Numbered from the stretch's first letter, positions 1 through 7,574 are shown. The stretch: 64,000 nt of DNA from Amycolatopsis sp. CA-230715 (GCF_018736145.1 NZ_CP059997.1:619501-683500); one strand, 5' to 3'. Numbers and translations: made by a program. The notes: a model not told the origin generated them from the sequence alone.

Positions 1-134
1 GCCTGGCCGCCGGGGCGCATCCGGCCCTCGGCACGCTCCACGATCGTGACCGAGCAGCCGTAGCGAACCAGCCAGTAAGCCAGCGCGGGCCCCGCGATGC
101 TGGCGCCGGAGATGAGGACGGTGGTGTTCTTCAT
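1..134 (-). CDS. FAD-dependent monooxygenase, N-terminal part (runs off the window)
   Basis: Only the first 44 or so residues are in the window. They begin MKNTTVLISGASIAGPALAY and show the GxGxxG-like Rossmann motif (SGASIAGPALAYWL) that binds the ADP of FAD in PHBH-type aromatic hydroxylases, followed by the expected acidic strand end (VTIVERAE). The 'GASIAGPA' spelling is typical of the tetracycline-monooxygenase/PgaE-like branch. The rest of the gene lies beyond position 1, so substrate and integrity cannot be judged. A hairpin separates it from the upstream gene, so it probably has its own promoter. Confidence 0.85.
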   Translation of the reverse strand, partial: MKNTTVLISGASIAGPALAYWLVRYGCSVTIVERAEGRMRPGGQ

Positions 135-217
135 CGGTGTCTCCCGAGGTCGTGGCCGGTGACCGTGGTTCCGGCCCGGTGTTGACCCCGACTCTGTCCG
201 GCCGCGCTGGCCGTCGG

Positions 218-246
218 CTGACCGCGGGCTTACCGGCCGCGGTCAG
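218..246 (-). terminator. Hairpin downstream of the DUF1906 gene
   Basis: A perfect 10-bp inverted repeat (CTGACCGCGG / CCGCGGTCAG) with a 9-nt loop starts about 20 bp beyond the stop codon of the DUF1906 gene. There is no clear T-tract, so it could be an L-shaped actinobacterial terminator or only an mRNA-stabilising hairpin. Confidence 0.5.
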
Positions 247-268
247 CACCCCGGTAAGCCCCCGGTCC

Positions 269-1147
269 TCAAGGTTTGGCCGCCACCGGATCCCGTCCCG
301 CGGACAGGTTCTTGATCGCGGCGAGCAACTCGTCGACTTTGCCTTCGACCTTCTGCAACCGGGTGTACATGTCCGCCGAGGCGCCACCGGCGGTGACCGT
401 GCCGGTCGTGTCCCAGACTTTGCCGAGGTCGTCGTTGATCGCGTTCACGGTGGGGTAGACCGCACGCGCCCCGGAGCCGCCTCCGCCGTAGAACGCACCG
501 AGGTACAGGTTCGCCAGTGCGTCGCCGATGGTGATGTCGGAGCCGTCCGGCCGTTTGCCGATGACGTCGTTCGCGGACATGTCGTCACCTTTCGTGATCG
601 GGATGAGCAGGTCGTTGATGTCGCACTGGATGCCGCCGACGCTGGCGGCCCCGGTGTTGCGCTGGTAGACGTGCACGCCGGGCCGGACGGCCGAGCGGGA
701 ACCGCACTGCCAGAAGTACGCGGCGCGGCCGCCGTCCCTCGCGGGGTTGATGAACTCGGAGAACCCGTATGCGCCAACCCTTTCCCGGCCGAGCACCGAC
801 GCGGCACCGTCGAGATAGGTCAGCGCTGTCGCCACCTCGCCGGGTGCGAGGTGGCGGTCCGCGCAGAAGAAGATCGGGCCGTTCGCGTACCCGATCGCGG
901 CGGCGTCCGCTCGCGCGGCATTCGCCGCGGCCACCCCGCCCCGGAAACCACCCATGGCGTCGTCGACGCCGTTCTCGTAGACGAGCCACACGCTGACGCC
1001 GTTGGCCACGAGGTCCGCGTACTCGGCCGCCTTGATGTTCTTGGCGCGACCGGGTGTACCGGCGTACCGGATGACGAACGAATGACCGGCATCACGAATA
1101 GCCCGGCCCGGGATCCGGCCGGCGCTGTAGTCAAGACCGGTTGTCAT
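269..1147 (-). CDS. DUF1906 glycoside-hydrolase-like protein
   Basis: 292 aa. Residues 1 to about 185 match the DUF1906 / Rv2525c-like TIM-barrel family: it opens with GLDYSAGRIPG and carries the family-type motifs IFFCADRHL and GAYGFSEFI before GGIQCDINDLL. The family is related to GH25-type lysozymes and probably acts on cell wall or carbohydrate, but activity is not established. No export signal is visible at the N terminus. The C-terminal 100 residues (from about MSANDVIGKRPDGSDITIGDALANLY) are a low-complexity linker plus a short coiled-coil-like segment (LQKVEGKVDELLAAIKNL), a layout also seen in actinophage endolysin-like proteins. A strong ribosome site (GAGGAGTG) precedes ATG 1147. 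Confidence 0.8.
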   Translation of the reverse strand: MTTGLDYSAGRIPGRAIRDAGHSFVIRYAGTPGRAKNIKAAEYADLVANGVSVWLVYENGVDDAMGGFRGGVAAANAARADAAAIGYANGPIFFCADRHLAPGEVATALTYLDGAASVLGRERVGAYGFSEFINPARDGGRAAYFWQCGSRSAVRPGVHVYQRNTGAASVGGIQCDINDLLIPITKGDDMSANDVIGKRPDGSDITIGDALANLYLGAFYGGGGSGARAVYPTVNAINDDLGKVWDTTGTVTAGGASADMYTRLQKVEGKVDELLAAIKNLSAGRDPVAAKP

Positions 1148-1253
1148 GACATCACTCCTCAGATTGGGCGCAGACTGAAGAAGCCCTCACCCAGGTTGAC
1201 GGAGCGGCGGCGGCGATCGCAGGTGCTGCGGTACGTCCTATGGGGCTACCGCA

Positions 1254-1748
1254 CTAGCCCGATCGGGCGGACCGATCAGCCGCCGCGTGCCGGTGCCCGA
1301 GCACGGGCTGTCCCCCTTTCCCGCCGCGGAATCCGCGATCCCACGGCCAATGCCCCCGGTCGTCCGCGTACACGAGCTGTACGGCGCGGACCCCGCCGCC
1401 GTACAGCTCGATGGCCGTGAACAGATGCGCCGAGGGTTCGGTGACCTCGACGATTTCGATGAGGGGGCCGCCGCGGAGCGGGATCTGCTCGCCGGCGGTG
1501 GGCGCGTCGGCGTGCAGCACGTGCGCGGCCACCGAGTTGAGCAGCGCCCCTGCCTTTCCCGGCGGCAGCCCGGTCACCACGAGCTCCGGTCTGCCGCGTG
1601 GAGTCAGCCCGACCGTGTACGCCCGTGGCGGGTGCAGCCTGTCGCGCTCGATGCTCTGCACCGCCCAGCCGCACTCGGTGATGGTCCCGCGCAGCTCATC
1701 GAGGTAGTCGAGCCTGCTGCCGCCTGGCTGATCACATTTCCAGCACAT
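1254..1748 (-). CDS. DUF4262 domain protein
   Basis: 164 aa. The body fits the DUF4262 family: AYTVGLTPRGRPELVVTGLP near residue 43, then a C-terminal stretch VYADDRGHWPWDRGFRGG. It starts with a CxxC pair (MCWKCDQP) that could bind metal. Function of the family is unknown. A very strong ribosome site (GAGGAGGAACG) sits directly before ATG 1748, which fixes the start. It lies between the DUF1906 gene and the tRNA array, all on the minus strand. Confidence 0.75.
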   Translation of the reverse strand: MCWKCDQPGGSRLDYLDELRGTITECGWAVQSIERDRLHPPRAYTVGLTPRGRPELVVTGLPPGKAGALLNSVAAHVLHADAPTAGEQIPLRGGPLIEIVEVTEPSAHLFTAIELYGGGVRAVQLVYADDRGHWPWDRGFRGGKGGQPVLGHRHAAADRSARSG

Positions 1749-1830
1749 CGTTCCTCCTCGCGGATCGTGAACACCCGACCACTATGCGGAGGGGCACCGA
1801 CAGAAACGGGGAGATGCGGTGTCGCGTGGG

Positions 1831-1920
1831 CGGAGGATGCAGGATTCGAACCTGCGCGGCGCTCGTCGCGCCGACCACCGTTTTCGAGACGGCTGCCTTA
1901 CCTGGCTCGGCCAATCCTCC
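1831..1920 (-). tRNA. tRNA-Ser(CGA)
   Basis: Cloverleaf read on the minus strand: acceptor GGAGGAT/ATCCTCC, anticodon stem GCCGT/ACGGT, loop CTCGAAA with anticodon CGA, a long variable arm as expected for Ser, and T-loop TTCGAAT. CCA is not encoded. It is the last gene of a seven-tRNA array. Confidence 0.93.
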
Positions 1921-1942
1921 TTGTGCCGCAACGGATCCCGCG

Positions 1943-2034
1943 CGGAGGGCGCGCGATTCGAACGCGCGCCGGGACGAGAAGTCCCGGACCTCGGATCAGC
2001 AATCCGGTGCCTTGCCTGACTCGGCCAGCCCTCC
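1943..2034 (-). tRNA. tRNA-Ser(GCT)
   Basis: Acceptor GGAGGGC/GCCCTCC, anticodon stem CGGAT/ATCCG around loop TGCTGAT or, in the equivalent 7-nt register, TTGCTGA with anticodon GCT. The long variable arm (TCCGGGACTTCTCGTCCCGG) confirms a class II Ser tRNA. T-loop TTCGAAT. CCA not encoded. Confidence 0.93.
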
Positions 2035-2072
2035 CGTGCTGCCCGCCGACTGACGGGCAGCAGGTGGTGTTG

Positions 2073-2145
2073 TTCCCCCGCCAGGATTCGAACCTGGACT
2101 GGACGCGTTCTGAGCGCGTTGCCTCTGCCGTTGGGCTACAGGGGA
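2073..2145 (-). tRNA. tRNA with Leu anticodon CAG but short variable arm
   Basis: Acceptor TCCCCTG/CGGGGGA, anticodon stem ACGCG/CGCGT with loop CTCAGAA (anticodon CAG, Leu), T-stem CCAGG/CCTGG with loop TTCGAAT. The variable region is only about 5 nt, whereas bacterial tRNA-Leu normally has a long variable arm. The structure looks intact, so the gene is probably expressible, but what it is charged with cannot be told from sequence. Confidence 0.85.
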
Positions 2146-2185
2146 GCTGGCACCGCCGTGAGGAAGGCGCCGGGCCAGGAACGAG

Positions 2186-2259
2186 TGCGGTTCCGGGGAG
2201 TCGAACCCCGACTGTGCTGGCTCTCGACCAGCTGCCTCTGCCAGTTGGGCTAGAACCGC
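2186..2259 (-). tRNA. tRNA with Leu anticodon GAG, short variable arm, C33
   Basis: Acceptor GCGGTTC/GAACCGC, anticodon stem GCTGG/CCAGC with loop TCGAGAG, which places GAG (Leu) at 34-36 and C, not the near-universal T, at position 33. T-stem CGGGG/CCCCG with loop TTCGACT. The variable region is short, unlike normal tRNA-Leu. D-arm sequence resembles its CAG neighbour, suggesting the two share an ancestor. Confidence 0.8.
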
Positions 2260-2281
2260 GCGACGGGGTGGCTGACCCCGG

Positions 2282-2355
2282 TCGGATGCCCGCGAGTCGA
2301 ACGCGGTGACTCCTGATCCCAAATCAGGCGGGGTCGCCGATGCCCCTCGCACCCG
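2282..2355 (-). tRNA. tRNA-Pro(TGG)
   Basis: Acceptor CGGGTGC/GCATCCG (one G-T pair), D-stem GGGG/CCCC, anticodon stem CCTGA/TCAGG with loop TTTGGGA (anticodon TGG), T-stem CCGCG/CGCGG. Positions 8-9 read GA instead of the usual T8, so this is a divergent tRNA. Confidence 0.85.
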
Positions 2356-2359
2356 TCAG

Positions 2360-2434
2360 CGCCCCTGCCAGGACTCGAACCTGGGACCTCCGCATTCGTA
2401 GTGCGGCGCTCTGTTCCCGCTGAGCTACAAGGGC
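2360..2434 (-). tRNA. tRNA-Arg(ACG)
   Basis: Acceptor GCCCTTG/CAGGGGC, D-arm GCTCAGCGGGAACAGAGC, anticodon stem CCGCA/TGCGG with loop CTACGAA (anticodon ACG), T-stem CCAGG/CCTGG with loop TTCGAGT. It is followed by the Pro gene after only 4 nt, indicating a common precursor. Confidence 0.92.
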
Positions 2435-2439
2435 TTGCG

Positions 2440-2525
2440 TGGTGAAGGAGGGAGTCGAACCCACTGTGCCCCGTCCGGGGCGTCCGGTTTACAGCCGGAT
2501 GGGGCTCCACAGCCCCGGCTCCACC
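2440..2525 (-). tRNA. tRNA-Tyr(GTA)
   Basis: Acceptor GGTGGAG/CTTCACC, anticodon stem TCCGG/CCGGA with loop CTGTAAA (anticodon GTA) and a long variable arm (CGCCCCGGACGGGGCA) as in bacterial tRNA-Tyr. The T-stem has one T-T mismatch and positions 8-9 are CC, so it is divergent. It is the first gene of the array. Confidence 0.85.
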
Positions 2526-2659
2526 GTGCGTCGAGATGGTTCTCCGCCGCGCCCCTGTCCAAGAACCGCGCGACAGAAACGAAATGGGCGACAAGAACAC
2601 GAACTCGAAAAACTGTCACAGAATTGAATTTGCGCCGTCAGCGGACACTGAACAGAGAA

Positions 2660-2691
2660 AGCCGCCCGGATCGGTTACCCGATGGGCGGCT
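2660..2691 (-). terminator. Rho-independent-type terminator
   Basis: On the minus strand an AGCCGCCC / GGGCGGCT stem, continued by CGATCC-type pairing in the loop, is followed by TTTCTCTG. It lies after the small reading frame at 2715-2834 and ahead of the tRNA array, so it would insulate the array from upstream transcription. Confidence 0.7.
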
Positions 2692-2714
2692 CCCTCGACC
2701 GAACGGTTCGTCCG

Positions 2715-2834
2715 TCACGGCGGGGAGCCCGCACAGCTCAGAAGTCCTTGCCCCGGATAGGAAACAAGCAGGTGACGACCAGGTGACGACCATGCGGCAG
2801 CGAGCCGCACCCCGCGCTTTCCCGAGTTCGCCAT
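2715..2834 (-). CDS. Small protein of unknown function (39 aa)
   Basis: Not recognised. The frame starts ATG with an excellent ribosome site (GAAGGAG, six bases upstream) and encodes MANSGKRGVRLAAAWSSPG... ending ...SCAGSPP. A terminator hairpin follows at 2660-2691, so a ribosome site, frame and terminator line up as a short transcription unit. Two tandem copies of GGTCGTCACCT lie inside the frame. It could instead be a leader peptide or an untranslated RNA. Confidence 0.4.
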   Translation of the reverse strand: MANSGKRGVRLAAAWSSPGRHLLVSYPGQGLLSCAGSPP

Positions 2835-3078
2835 GTCCGCTCCTTCGATTGACCGTGCATTCATCATGGCCCGCCGGAGCGAATGCGTCAATCCTATTTG
2901 AAAACCGGCGGAAACGGGCTCGGGCGGGACCGCCAACCCCAGGGACGGTCCCGCCCGGACGCGGCAGGACCCGCCCCGCGATGGGAGTAGCAGGACGGGT
3001 CCGGCCGGCCCGTCCGCAACGGGGGAATGCCTGCCGGGCGCGCGCGGACGAGCACGACACCCAACCTAGATCGCCCGC

Positions 3079-3855
3079 TCAGGCGCGTCTTCTCCAATGT
3101 TGCGCGATGTCGGAGGCCAGCGCGGGCAACGCGGCCAGCACCGGCGGCTGCCAGCGTTCGACCGGTTCGAGCGCGATATCGCAGAGGTGCCGTTCGCCGG
3201 GGCGCATCCGCAGCATGCGCGGGGACGTGCCGATCACCGACTCCCCCGGCACGAGGAGCCCGTCGTAGTCGCCGCGCGTCGACAACGCGGTGGCGAGCAC
3301 CCAGAACAGGCCGGGGGGAACGTCGATCAGCAGGAACTCACCGGGTCCGGCGAGCATCGCGCCCGCGACGGGCTGCCCGCGCGCCGACCGTGCCGGGTAC
3401 AGGCCGACGAACACCAGCGGATCAGGGCCGAGCACCGCCGCGGCGGACGGGCCGATCCGCACCGAACCGGCGACGCCCCCGCCGCCGCGCGCCTCGCCCG
3501 AGGTCGAGACCGGGCGCGGCGGCGCGTCCGCGAGATCGTGCGGGAGCCGCCGGAACTCGGTGGGACTCGTTCCCACCGCCTCGGCGAAGCGGGTGGTGAA
3601 GGTGCCGACGGAGGAGAAACCGACGGCGTGGCAGATATCGGCGATCCGGTCGTCGCCGTCGAGCAGGAGCCGTTTCGCGCGGTGGAAGCGGTGGGCGGCG
3701 AGCACCCGCACCGGGGACGTGCCGAGTTCCCTGGTGAACGCCCGCGCCAGGTGGAACGGGCTGTAGCCGACGTGATCCGCGACGTCGCCGAGCCGGATCG
3801 GTTCGCCGGAGTGCGCGTGCAGGAACACCGCCGCGGCGATGACGGCATCGCGCAC
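3079..3855 (-). CDS. AraC-family transcriptional regulator
   Basis: 258 aa from GTG 3855, chosen because GGGGAGGGAG lies just upstream; an ATG at 3888 in frame lacks a site. The AraC/XylS double helix-turn-helix is unusually at the N terminus (about residues 15-100: LGDVADHVGYSPFHLARAF... and IADICHAVGFSSVGTFTTRFAEAVGTSPTEFRR). The C-terminal 140 residues form an unassigned ligand or partner domain. The closest plus-strand neighbour is a decayed monooxygenase starting at 3994, which may once have been its target. Confidence 0.88.
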   Translation of the reverse strand: MRDAVIAAAVFLHAHSGEPIRLGDVADHVGYSPFHLARAFTRELGTSPVRVLAAHRFHRAKRLLLDGDDRIADICHAVGFSSVGTFTTRFAEAVGTSPTEFRRLPHDLADAPPRPVSTSGEARGGGGVAGSVRIGPSAAAVLGPDPLVFVGLYPARSARGQPVAGAMLAGPGEFLLIDVPPGLFWVLATALSTRGDYDGLLVPGESVIGTSPRMLRMRPGERHLCDIALEPVERWQPPVLAALPALASDIAQHWRRRA

Positions 3856-3993
3856 TGTTGCTCCCTCCCCAGGGTCGACGAAACCCATCGTGCCGCACCG
3901 CGCGCGCCCCCGTCCATTCCGGCCGGGTTGACCTCAAGACGCCTCGAGACGGCGCCCGTGAGCCGGTCGGCTACGCGGTCCGAGGAGTACACA

Positions 3994-4195
3994 ATGGACA
4001 CAGAAGTGCTCGTGGTCGGCGCGGGTCCGGCCGGGCTGTTCCTCACCACCGTGCGGACGCGAGCGCGCGCTCGAACTCTTCCGCTCGGCGGGCCCCGGCG
4101 AAGCAGCCCTCGTGCGCCCGGACGGCTTCGTCGCCTGGCGCGGGGAAAGCGGCGGGCTGCACGACGCGATGCACGCGATCCTGCGGCCCGCGTAG
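3994..4195 (+). pseudogene. Remnant of an FAD-dependent monooxygenase
   Basis: The first 17 codons encode a clean FAD-binding start (MDTEVLVVGAGPAGLFL). Immediately afterwards the frame changes, and the remainder reads as the C terminus of the same family in the other frame: ERALELFRSAGPGEAALVRPDGFVAWRG, stop at 4193-4195. The LVRPDGxVAWR sequence is a C-terminal hallmark of phenol/TfdB-type flavin hydroxylases. About 1.3 kb of coding sequence is therefore missing between the ends. Confidence 0.75.
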
Positions 4196-4204
4196 CCTCG
4201 GGAC

Positions 4205-4879
4205 GTGAGTGAAGAACCCGAGTACCGCCAGCACCGTTTCAGCCCGCCGCCGGGAGCCACCGAGATCTTCCTGGTGCGCCACGGCGAATCCGCCCCCGCC
4301 CGCGCCTCGGCGCCCTTCCCGATGGTGGAGGGCCAGGCCGACCCGGACCTCGCCCCGGAGGGGCGTGAGCACGCCGAGCGCGTGGGAGAACGGCTCGCGA
4401 ACGAGCGGCTCGACGCCCTCTACGTCACGACGTTGCGGCGCACCGCGCAGACGGCGGCGCCGCTCGCGGCGAAGCTGGGCATCGAGCCGGTGGTCACCCC
4501 GCTGCTGCGCGAAGTCCACCTCGGCGAGTGGGAGGGCGGGCTGTTCCGCCGCAACACCGCCGAGGGGCATCCGGTGGCGCGGCGGCTCTGGGCCGAACAG
4601 CGCTGGGGCGTGATTCCGGGCGCGGAGGACGTGGCCGCGTTCGCCGCGCGCGTCAAGGCGGGTCTCACCGAAGTGGCGGCGGCGCATCCCGATCAGCGGG
4701 TCGCGGTGTTCACCCACGGCGGCGTGATCGGGGAGGCGATGGCGCAGGCGAGCGGCTCGGAGCCGTTCGCGTTCCTCGGCGCGGACAACGGCTCCATCAC
4801 GCATCTCGTGCTCACGGCCGACAATTGGCTCGTGCGCCGGTTCAACGACACCGCGCACCTGGCCGCGCCGCTCGGCTGA
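4205..4879 (+). CDS. Histidine phosphatase family protein
   Basis: 224 aa from GTG 4205. The catalytic motif LVRHGES is at about residue 23-29 and the second histidine is in FTHGGVIGE near 170, which is the standard phosphoglycerate-mutase-like arrangement, with the conserved acidic motif LREVHLGEWEG between them. Substrate unknown; such proteins act on small phosphorylated metabolites. The 3' end overlaps the convergent permease gene by 38 bp. Confidence 0.92.
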   Translation: MSEEPEYRQHRFSPPPGATEIFLVRHGESAPARASAPFPMVEGQADPDLAPEGREHAERVGERLANERLDALYVTTLRRTAQTAAPLAAKLGIEPVVTPLLREVHLGEWEGGLFRRNTAEGHPVARRLWAEQRWGVIPGAEDVAAFAARVKAGLTEVAAAHPDQRVAVFTHGGVIGEAMAQASGSEPFAFLGADNGSITHLVLTADNWLVRRFNDTAHLAAPLG

Positions 4880-5618
4880 GCCCGCCCGCGGCCACCAGCT
4901 GCACGGTCACCAGCACCGAGACGGCCTCGGCCGCGAGCAGCCCGATCAGCACGAGCAGCTGGGTGACGCCTGCCTGCACCGGCCCGGCGCCACCCAGCAG
5001 CACGCCGACGTAGGCCCCTGGCAGCGTCACCAAGCCCACCGTCCTCGTCTGGTCGAGCGCGGGGATCAGCGCCTGGCTCGCCGACGGGCGGCAGATCTCG
5101 AGCGCGGCGAGGCGGGGCGTGAACCCTAGCGCCAGCGCGGCCTCGTATTCACCGTGCCGCGTCTCCAGCTCGTCGAGGGCGCGCCGCCCTGCCTGCGAGG
5201 TCGCCGACATGGCACCCCCGATGACGATCCCGGCGATCGGCACCACCGCGACCGGACGCAGCGGCAGCACGCCCGCCGCGAGCACCACCGCCAGTACCGG
5301 CACCACCCCGGCGCCGATCGCGACGGCGGTCCAGCCGAAGCCGGGACCGCGCCGGGGCACCCCGATCCGCCGCGCCGAGGTCACCGCCGCGACGGCGAAC
5401 ATCAGGAGCACGAACAGCGCGGTCCACCAGCCCGAGCGCAGGACCGCGACGATCACCAGCGAGACGGCGGCGAGCTGGACGGCCGCGCGCACCGCCGCGG
5501 ACACGATCGCCCGTCCGCGGCCGAGTCCACCGAGCCACAGCACCGCCGCGCCGAGCGCGACGAACAGCACGAGCACGGCACCGAGCGCGGGCCCAACGAC
5601 TATCGCCCCGTTCGTCAC
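4842..5618 (-). CDS. FetB/YbbM-type (UPF0014) ABC transporter permease
   Basis: 258 aa with about six to seven membrane helices from GTG 5618. The region from GAMSATSQAGRRALDELETRHGEYEAALALGFTPRLAA to QTRTVGLVTLPGAYVGVLLGGA matches the UPF0014/FetB family, whose E. coli member pairs with FetA in iron export and peroxide resistance. No FetA-like ATPase is adjacent, so a partner must be elsewhere or is absent. Confidence 0.85.
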   Translation of the reverse strand: MTNGAIVVGPALGAVLVLFVALGAAVLWLGGLGRGRAIVSAAVRAAVQLAAVSLVIVAVLRSGWWTALFVLLMFAVAAVTSARRIGVPRRGPGFGWTAVAIGAGVVPVLAVVLAAGVLPLRPVAVVPIAGIVIGGAMSATSQAGRRALDELETRHGEYEAALALGFTPRLAALEICRPSASQALIPALDQTRTVGLVTLPGAYVGVLLGGAGPVQAGVTQLLVLIGLLAAEAVSVLVTVQLVAAGGLSRAARPGARCR

Positions 5619-5633
5619 CCCGGGGATTCTGGC

Positions 5634-6152
5634 TCAGTCGAGCACCTTCGCGCACATCACGACGCCGTAGTCGGTCGCCGTGCTCCGCTCGCTGACCACC
5701 TTGCCGTCGACGAGAATGCGGCAGCGCAGGGTGCCGTGGCCGCCGTTCTGCGCGGACACCGTGACGTAGTGCGGCCCGTTTTCGGGATCCGCGCGCGACA
5801 CCGTCTGGGTCCACGGCGTGGGGACCCCGTTGAGCTGCTGGACGTCGGCGCCCTTGGCGACGAACGTGACGTGGACGGCGCCGCTGTCGCCCGCCAGTTC
5901 GTAGGTGACGTCCCTGGTCCGGACCACGGCGCCGTGGGCCTCCGGTGCCGAAGTCAGCACCGGGAGCGCGGGCAGCGCGTGCGCGCCCGGCGTCGCGGAG
6001 CCGCCACCGCCCTGGTCCCGGTTCGCCGCGACCAGCACCGAGACCACGACGATCCCGAGTACCGCGAGCGAACAGGCGAGCAGCACGCCCGAGCCCGATT
6101 TGGGCCGCCGTGCGCGGCTCGTAGTGAAGACCCCCCGTGGATGCTCTGCCAT
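5634..6152 (-). CDS. MmpS-like membrane accessory protein
   Basis: 172 aa. A basic cytoplasmic N terminus (about 20 residues) precedes one membrane helix (VLLACSLAVLGIVVVSVLVAA), then a Gly/Pro linker and a periplasmic beta domain with the MmpS-type pattern VTYELAGDS ... PWTQTVS ... LRCRILVDGKVVSE ... VVMCAK. In mycobacteria MmpS proteins assist MmpL RND transporters; no MmpL is in this window. It lies 15 bp from the FetB-like gene on the same strand and may be cotranscribed. Confidence 0.75.
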   Translation of the reverse strand: MAEHPRGVFTTSRARRPKSGSGVLLACSLAVLGIVVVSVLVAANRDQGGGGSATPGAHALPALPVLTSAPEAHGAVVRTRDVTYELAGDSGAVHVTFVAKGADVQQLNGVPTPWTQTVSRADPENGPHYVTVSAQNGGHGTLRCRILVDGKVVSERSTATDYGVVMCAKVLD

Positions 6153-6389
6153 CGGCGGCCGACTCCCCTCGTCACGCTCGGCTATCGAACGCGTCGATTA
6201 GTTCTCGCCCGAACGTATGACACCGTTACCGCTGTTGAACGCGATTAATCGAGTTTCACCCGATCGGCTCACGCCGAGTGCGGGGAATACCGGCTAGTAG
6301 CAAGGCTTTCCGCGATCCGGCCACCAGCGTTCCCGCGATTTTCCGGCCGGACCCCGCGAAGAACCGCGCACACGGCACGTGATCGGCGT

Positions 6390-6794
6390 TCAGCCGATCA
6401 GGCCAGCGTCGCCGAGCATCGCGAGCACCTTCCTGCCCGCGGGCGGGCAGAGCGCGGCGTCGGCCGTGGTGAGCCAGCGGTGCTCGGCGATCTCGCGCGA
6501 CGGCGCCAGCTCCCCGCGGTGCTCCGCGGTGAAGCACGTCATCCGCACCTCGCGGCCGTCGGCGTACCCGTCGGCGCGCTCCCTCAGCGCGGTGAAGAAC
6601 GAAAAACTCATCGGGTCCAGTTCGACGCCGAGCTCCTCGCGGATCTCGCGGCACAGCGCGGCGACGTCGCTCTCGCCGGGCTCGCGTTTCCCGCCGGGCA
6701 GGTAGAACTTGTCCTTTCCCTTGGTGCGCACGGAAAGCAGGGCGCGATCTCGGACGAGGATCCAGGCGAGGCTGTCGACGAACGGCGGTGTCAC
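6390..6794 (-). CDS. Nudix hydrolase
   Basis: 134 aa from GTG 6794. The Nudix box is complete: GGKREPGESDVAALCREIREELGVEL fits GX5EX7REUXEEXGU (given here as family pattern), so a divalent-metal-dependent nucleoside-diphosphate-X hydrolase is expected. Substrate cannot be told. It follows the MgtC gene by 18 bp on the same strand. Confidence 0.92.
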   Translation of the reverse strand: MTPPFVDSLAWILVRDRALLSVRTKGKDKFYLPGGKREPGESDVAALCREIREELGVELDPMSFSFFTALRERADGYADGREVRMTCFTAEHRGELAPSREIAEHRWLTTADAALCPPAGRKVLAMLGDAGLIG

Positions 6795-6812
6795 GCGATC
6801 ACCGTATCGCCG

Positions 6813-7574
6813 TCATTCGCTGGTGTCGTCGATGTCCCCGACGTCGACCGAGAGCACACCGCTCTCCTCGGAAAGCGTGCTCACCAGCACGGTGAACGTC
6901 TTCGGCGGCCCGTGCAGCCGCATCCGGAGGTCGATCACCTGCGCGGTGCGCACCTTCATCCTGCCCTCTTCGTCGTCCTCGTCCATCTGGCGCCGTTCGG
7001 TGTGCACCTGCTCGACGACGTATCCGGCGTTCGTCGCGACTTCGAGGATGCCCCGCAGCGCGCCCTCCCCGTCGCGATAGCTGACCCGCACGACCTCGCT
7101 CGCGGGCCTCGACCTGGTGAACGCCCTGATCAGCGGCGGGTAGCCGTAGACGACCAGGAAGTGCGCCGCGGTGACGAACGCCGCGAGCAGCGGCAGCCCC
7201 GCCGCGCAGGCGCACCCGACCGCGACGCTCACCCACACCACGGCCGCCGTGGTCAGCCCGCGCACCACGTCCCGGCGGACGAAGATCAGCCCGCCGCCGA
7301 TGAACCCGATCCCGGAGACGATCTGCGCCGCGACCCGCGAGGGGTCGAGCACGATCCGGCCCTGTTCCAGCACGTCGGTGAAGCCGTACTTGCTGACCAG
7401 GAAGAACAGCGCCGCGCCGAGCCCGACCAGGGTGTGCGTCCGCAGCCCGGCGCTCTTCTGCTTCAGCTCGCGTTCGAGTCCGATCAGGGAGCACAGCACG
7501 AGCGCGATCAGCAGTTCGACGACCTGCGTCCAGCCCTGTCCGGACGGCTCCCCGAGTGAAAACGCGAGCGTCAT
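6813..7574 (-). CDS. MgtC/SapB family membrane protein
   Basis: 253 aa from ATG 7574. The N-terminal half has four to five helices with the MgtC signature LIGLERELKQKSAGLRTHTLVGLGAALF and GIGFIGGGLIF. The C-terminal half is a soluble ACT-like domain (about residues 160-250). MgtC proteins affect growth in low Mg2+ and inhibit ATP synthase in pathogens; the role here is unproven. An upstream extension of the frame overlaps the divergent AraC gene and was rejected. Confidence 0.9.
   Translation of the reverse strand: MTLAFSLGEPSGQGWTQVVELLIALVLCSLIGLERELKQKSAGLRTHTLVGLGAALFFLVSKYGFTDVLEQGRIVLDPSRVAAQIVSGIGFIGGGLIFVRRDVVRGLTTAAVVWVSVAVGCACAAGLPLLAAFVTAAHFLVVYGYPPLIRAFTRSRPASEVVRVSYRDGEGALRGILEVATNAGYVVEQVHTERRQMDEDDEEGRMKVRTAQVIDLRMRLHGPPKTFTVLVSTLSEESGVLSVDVGDIDDTSE

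Noticed and set aside
2073..2259. Reading the two Leu-anticodon genes as tRNA-Gln or pseudogenes
   Set aside because: The anticodon loops give CAG and GAG in the only register with perfect 5-bp stems, and acceptor and T-arms are fully paired, so decay is not evident.
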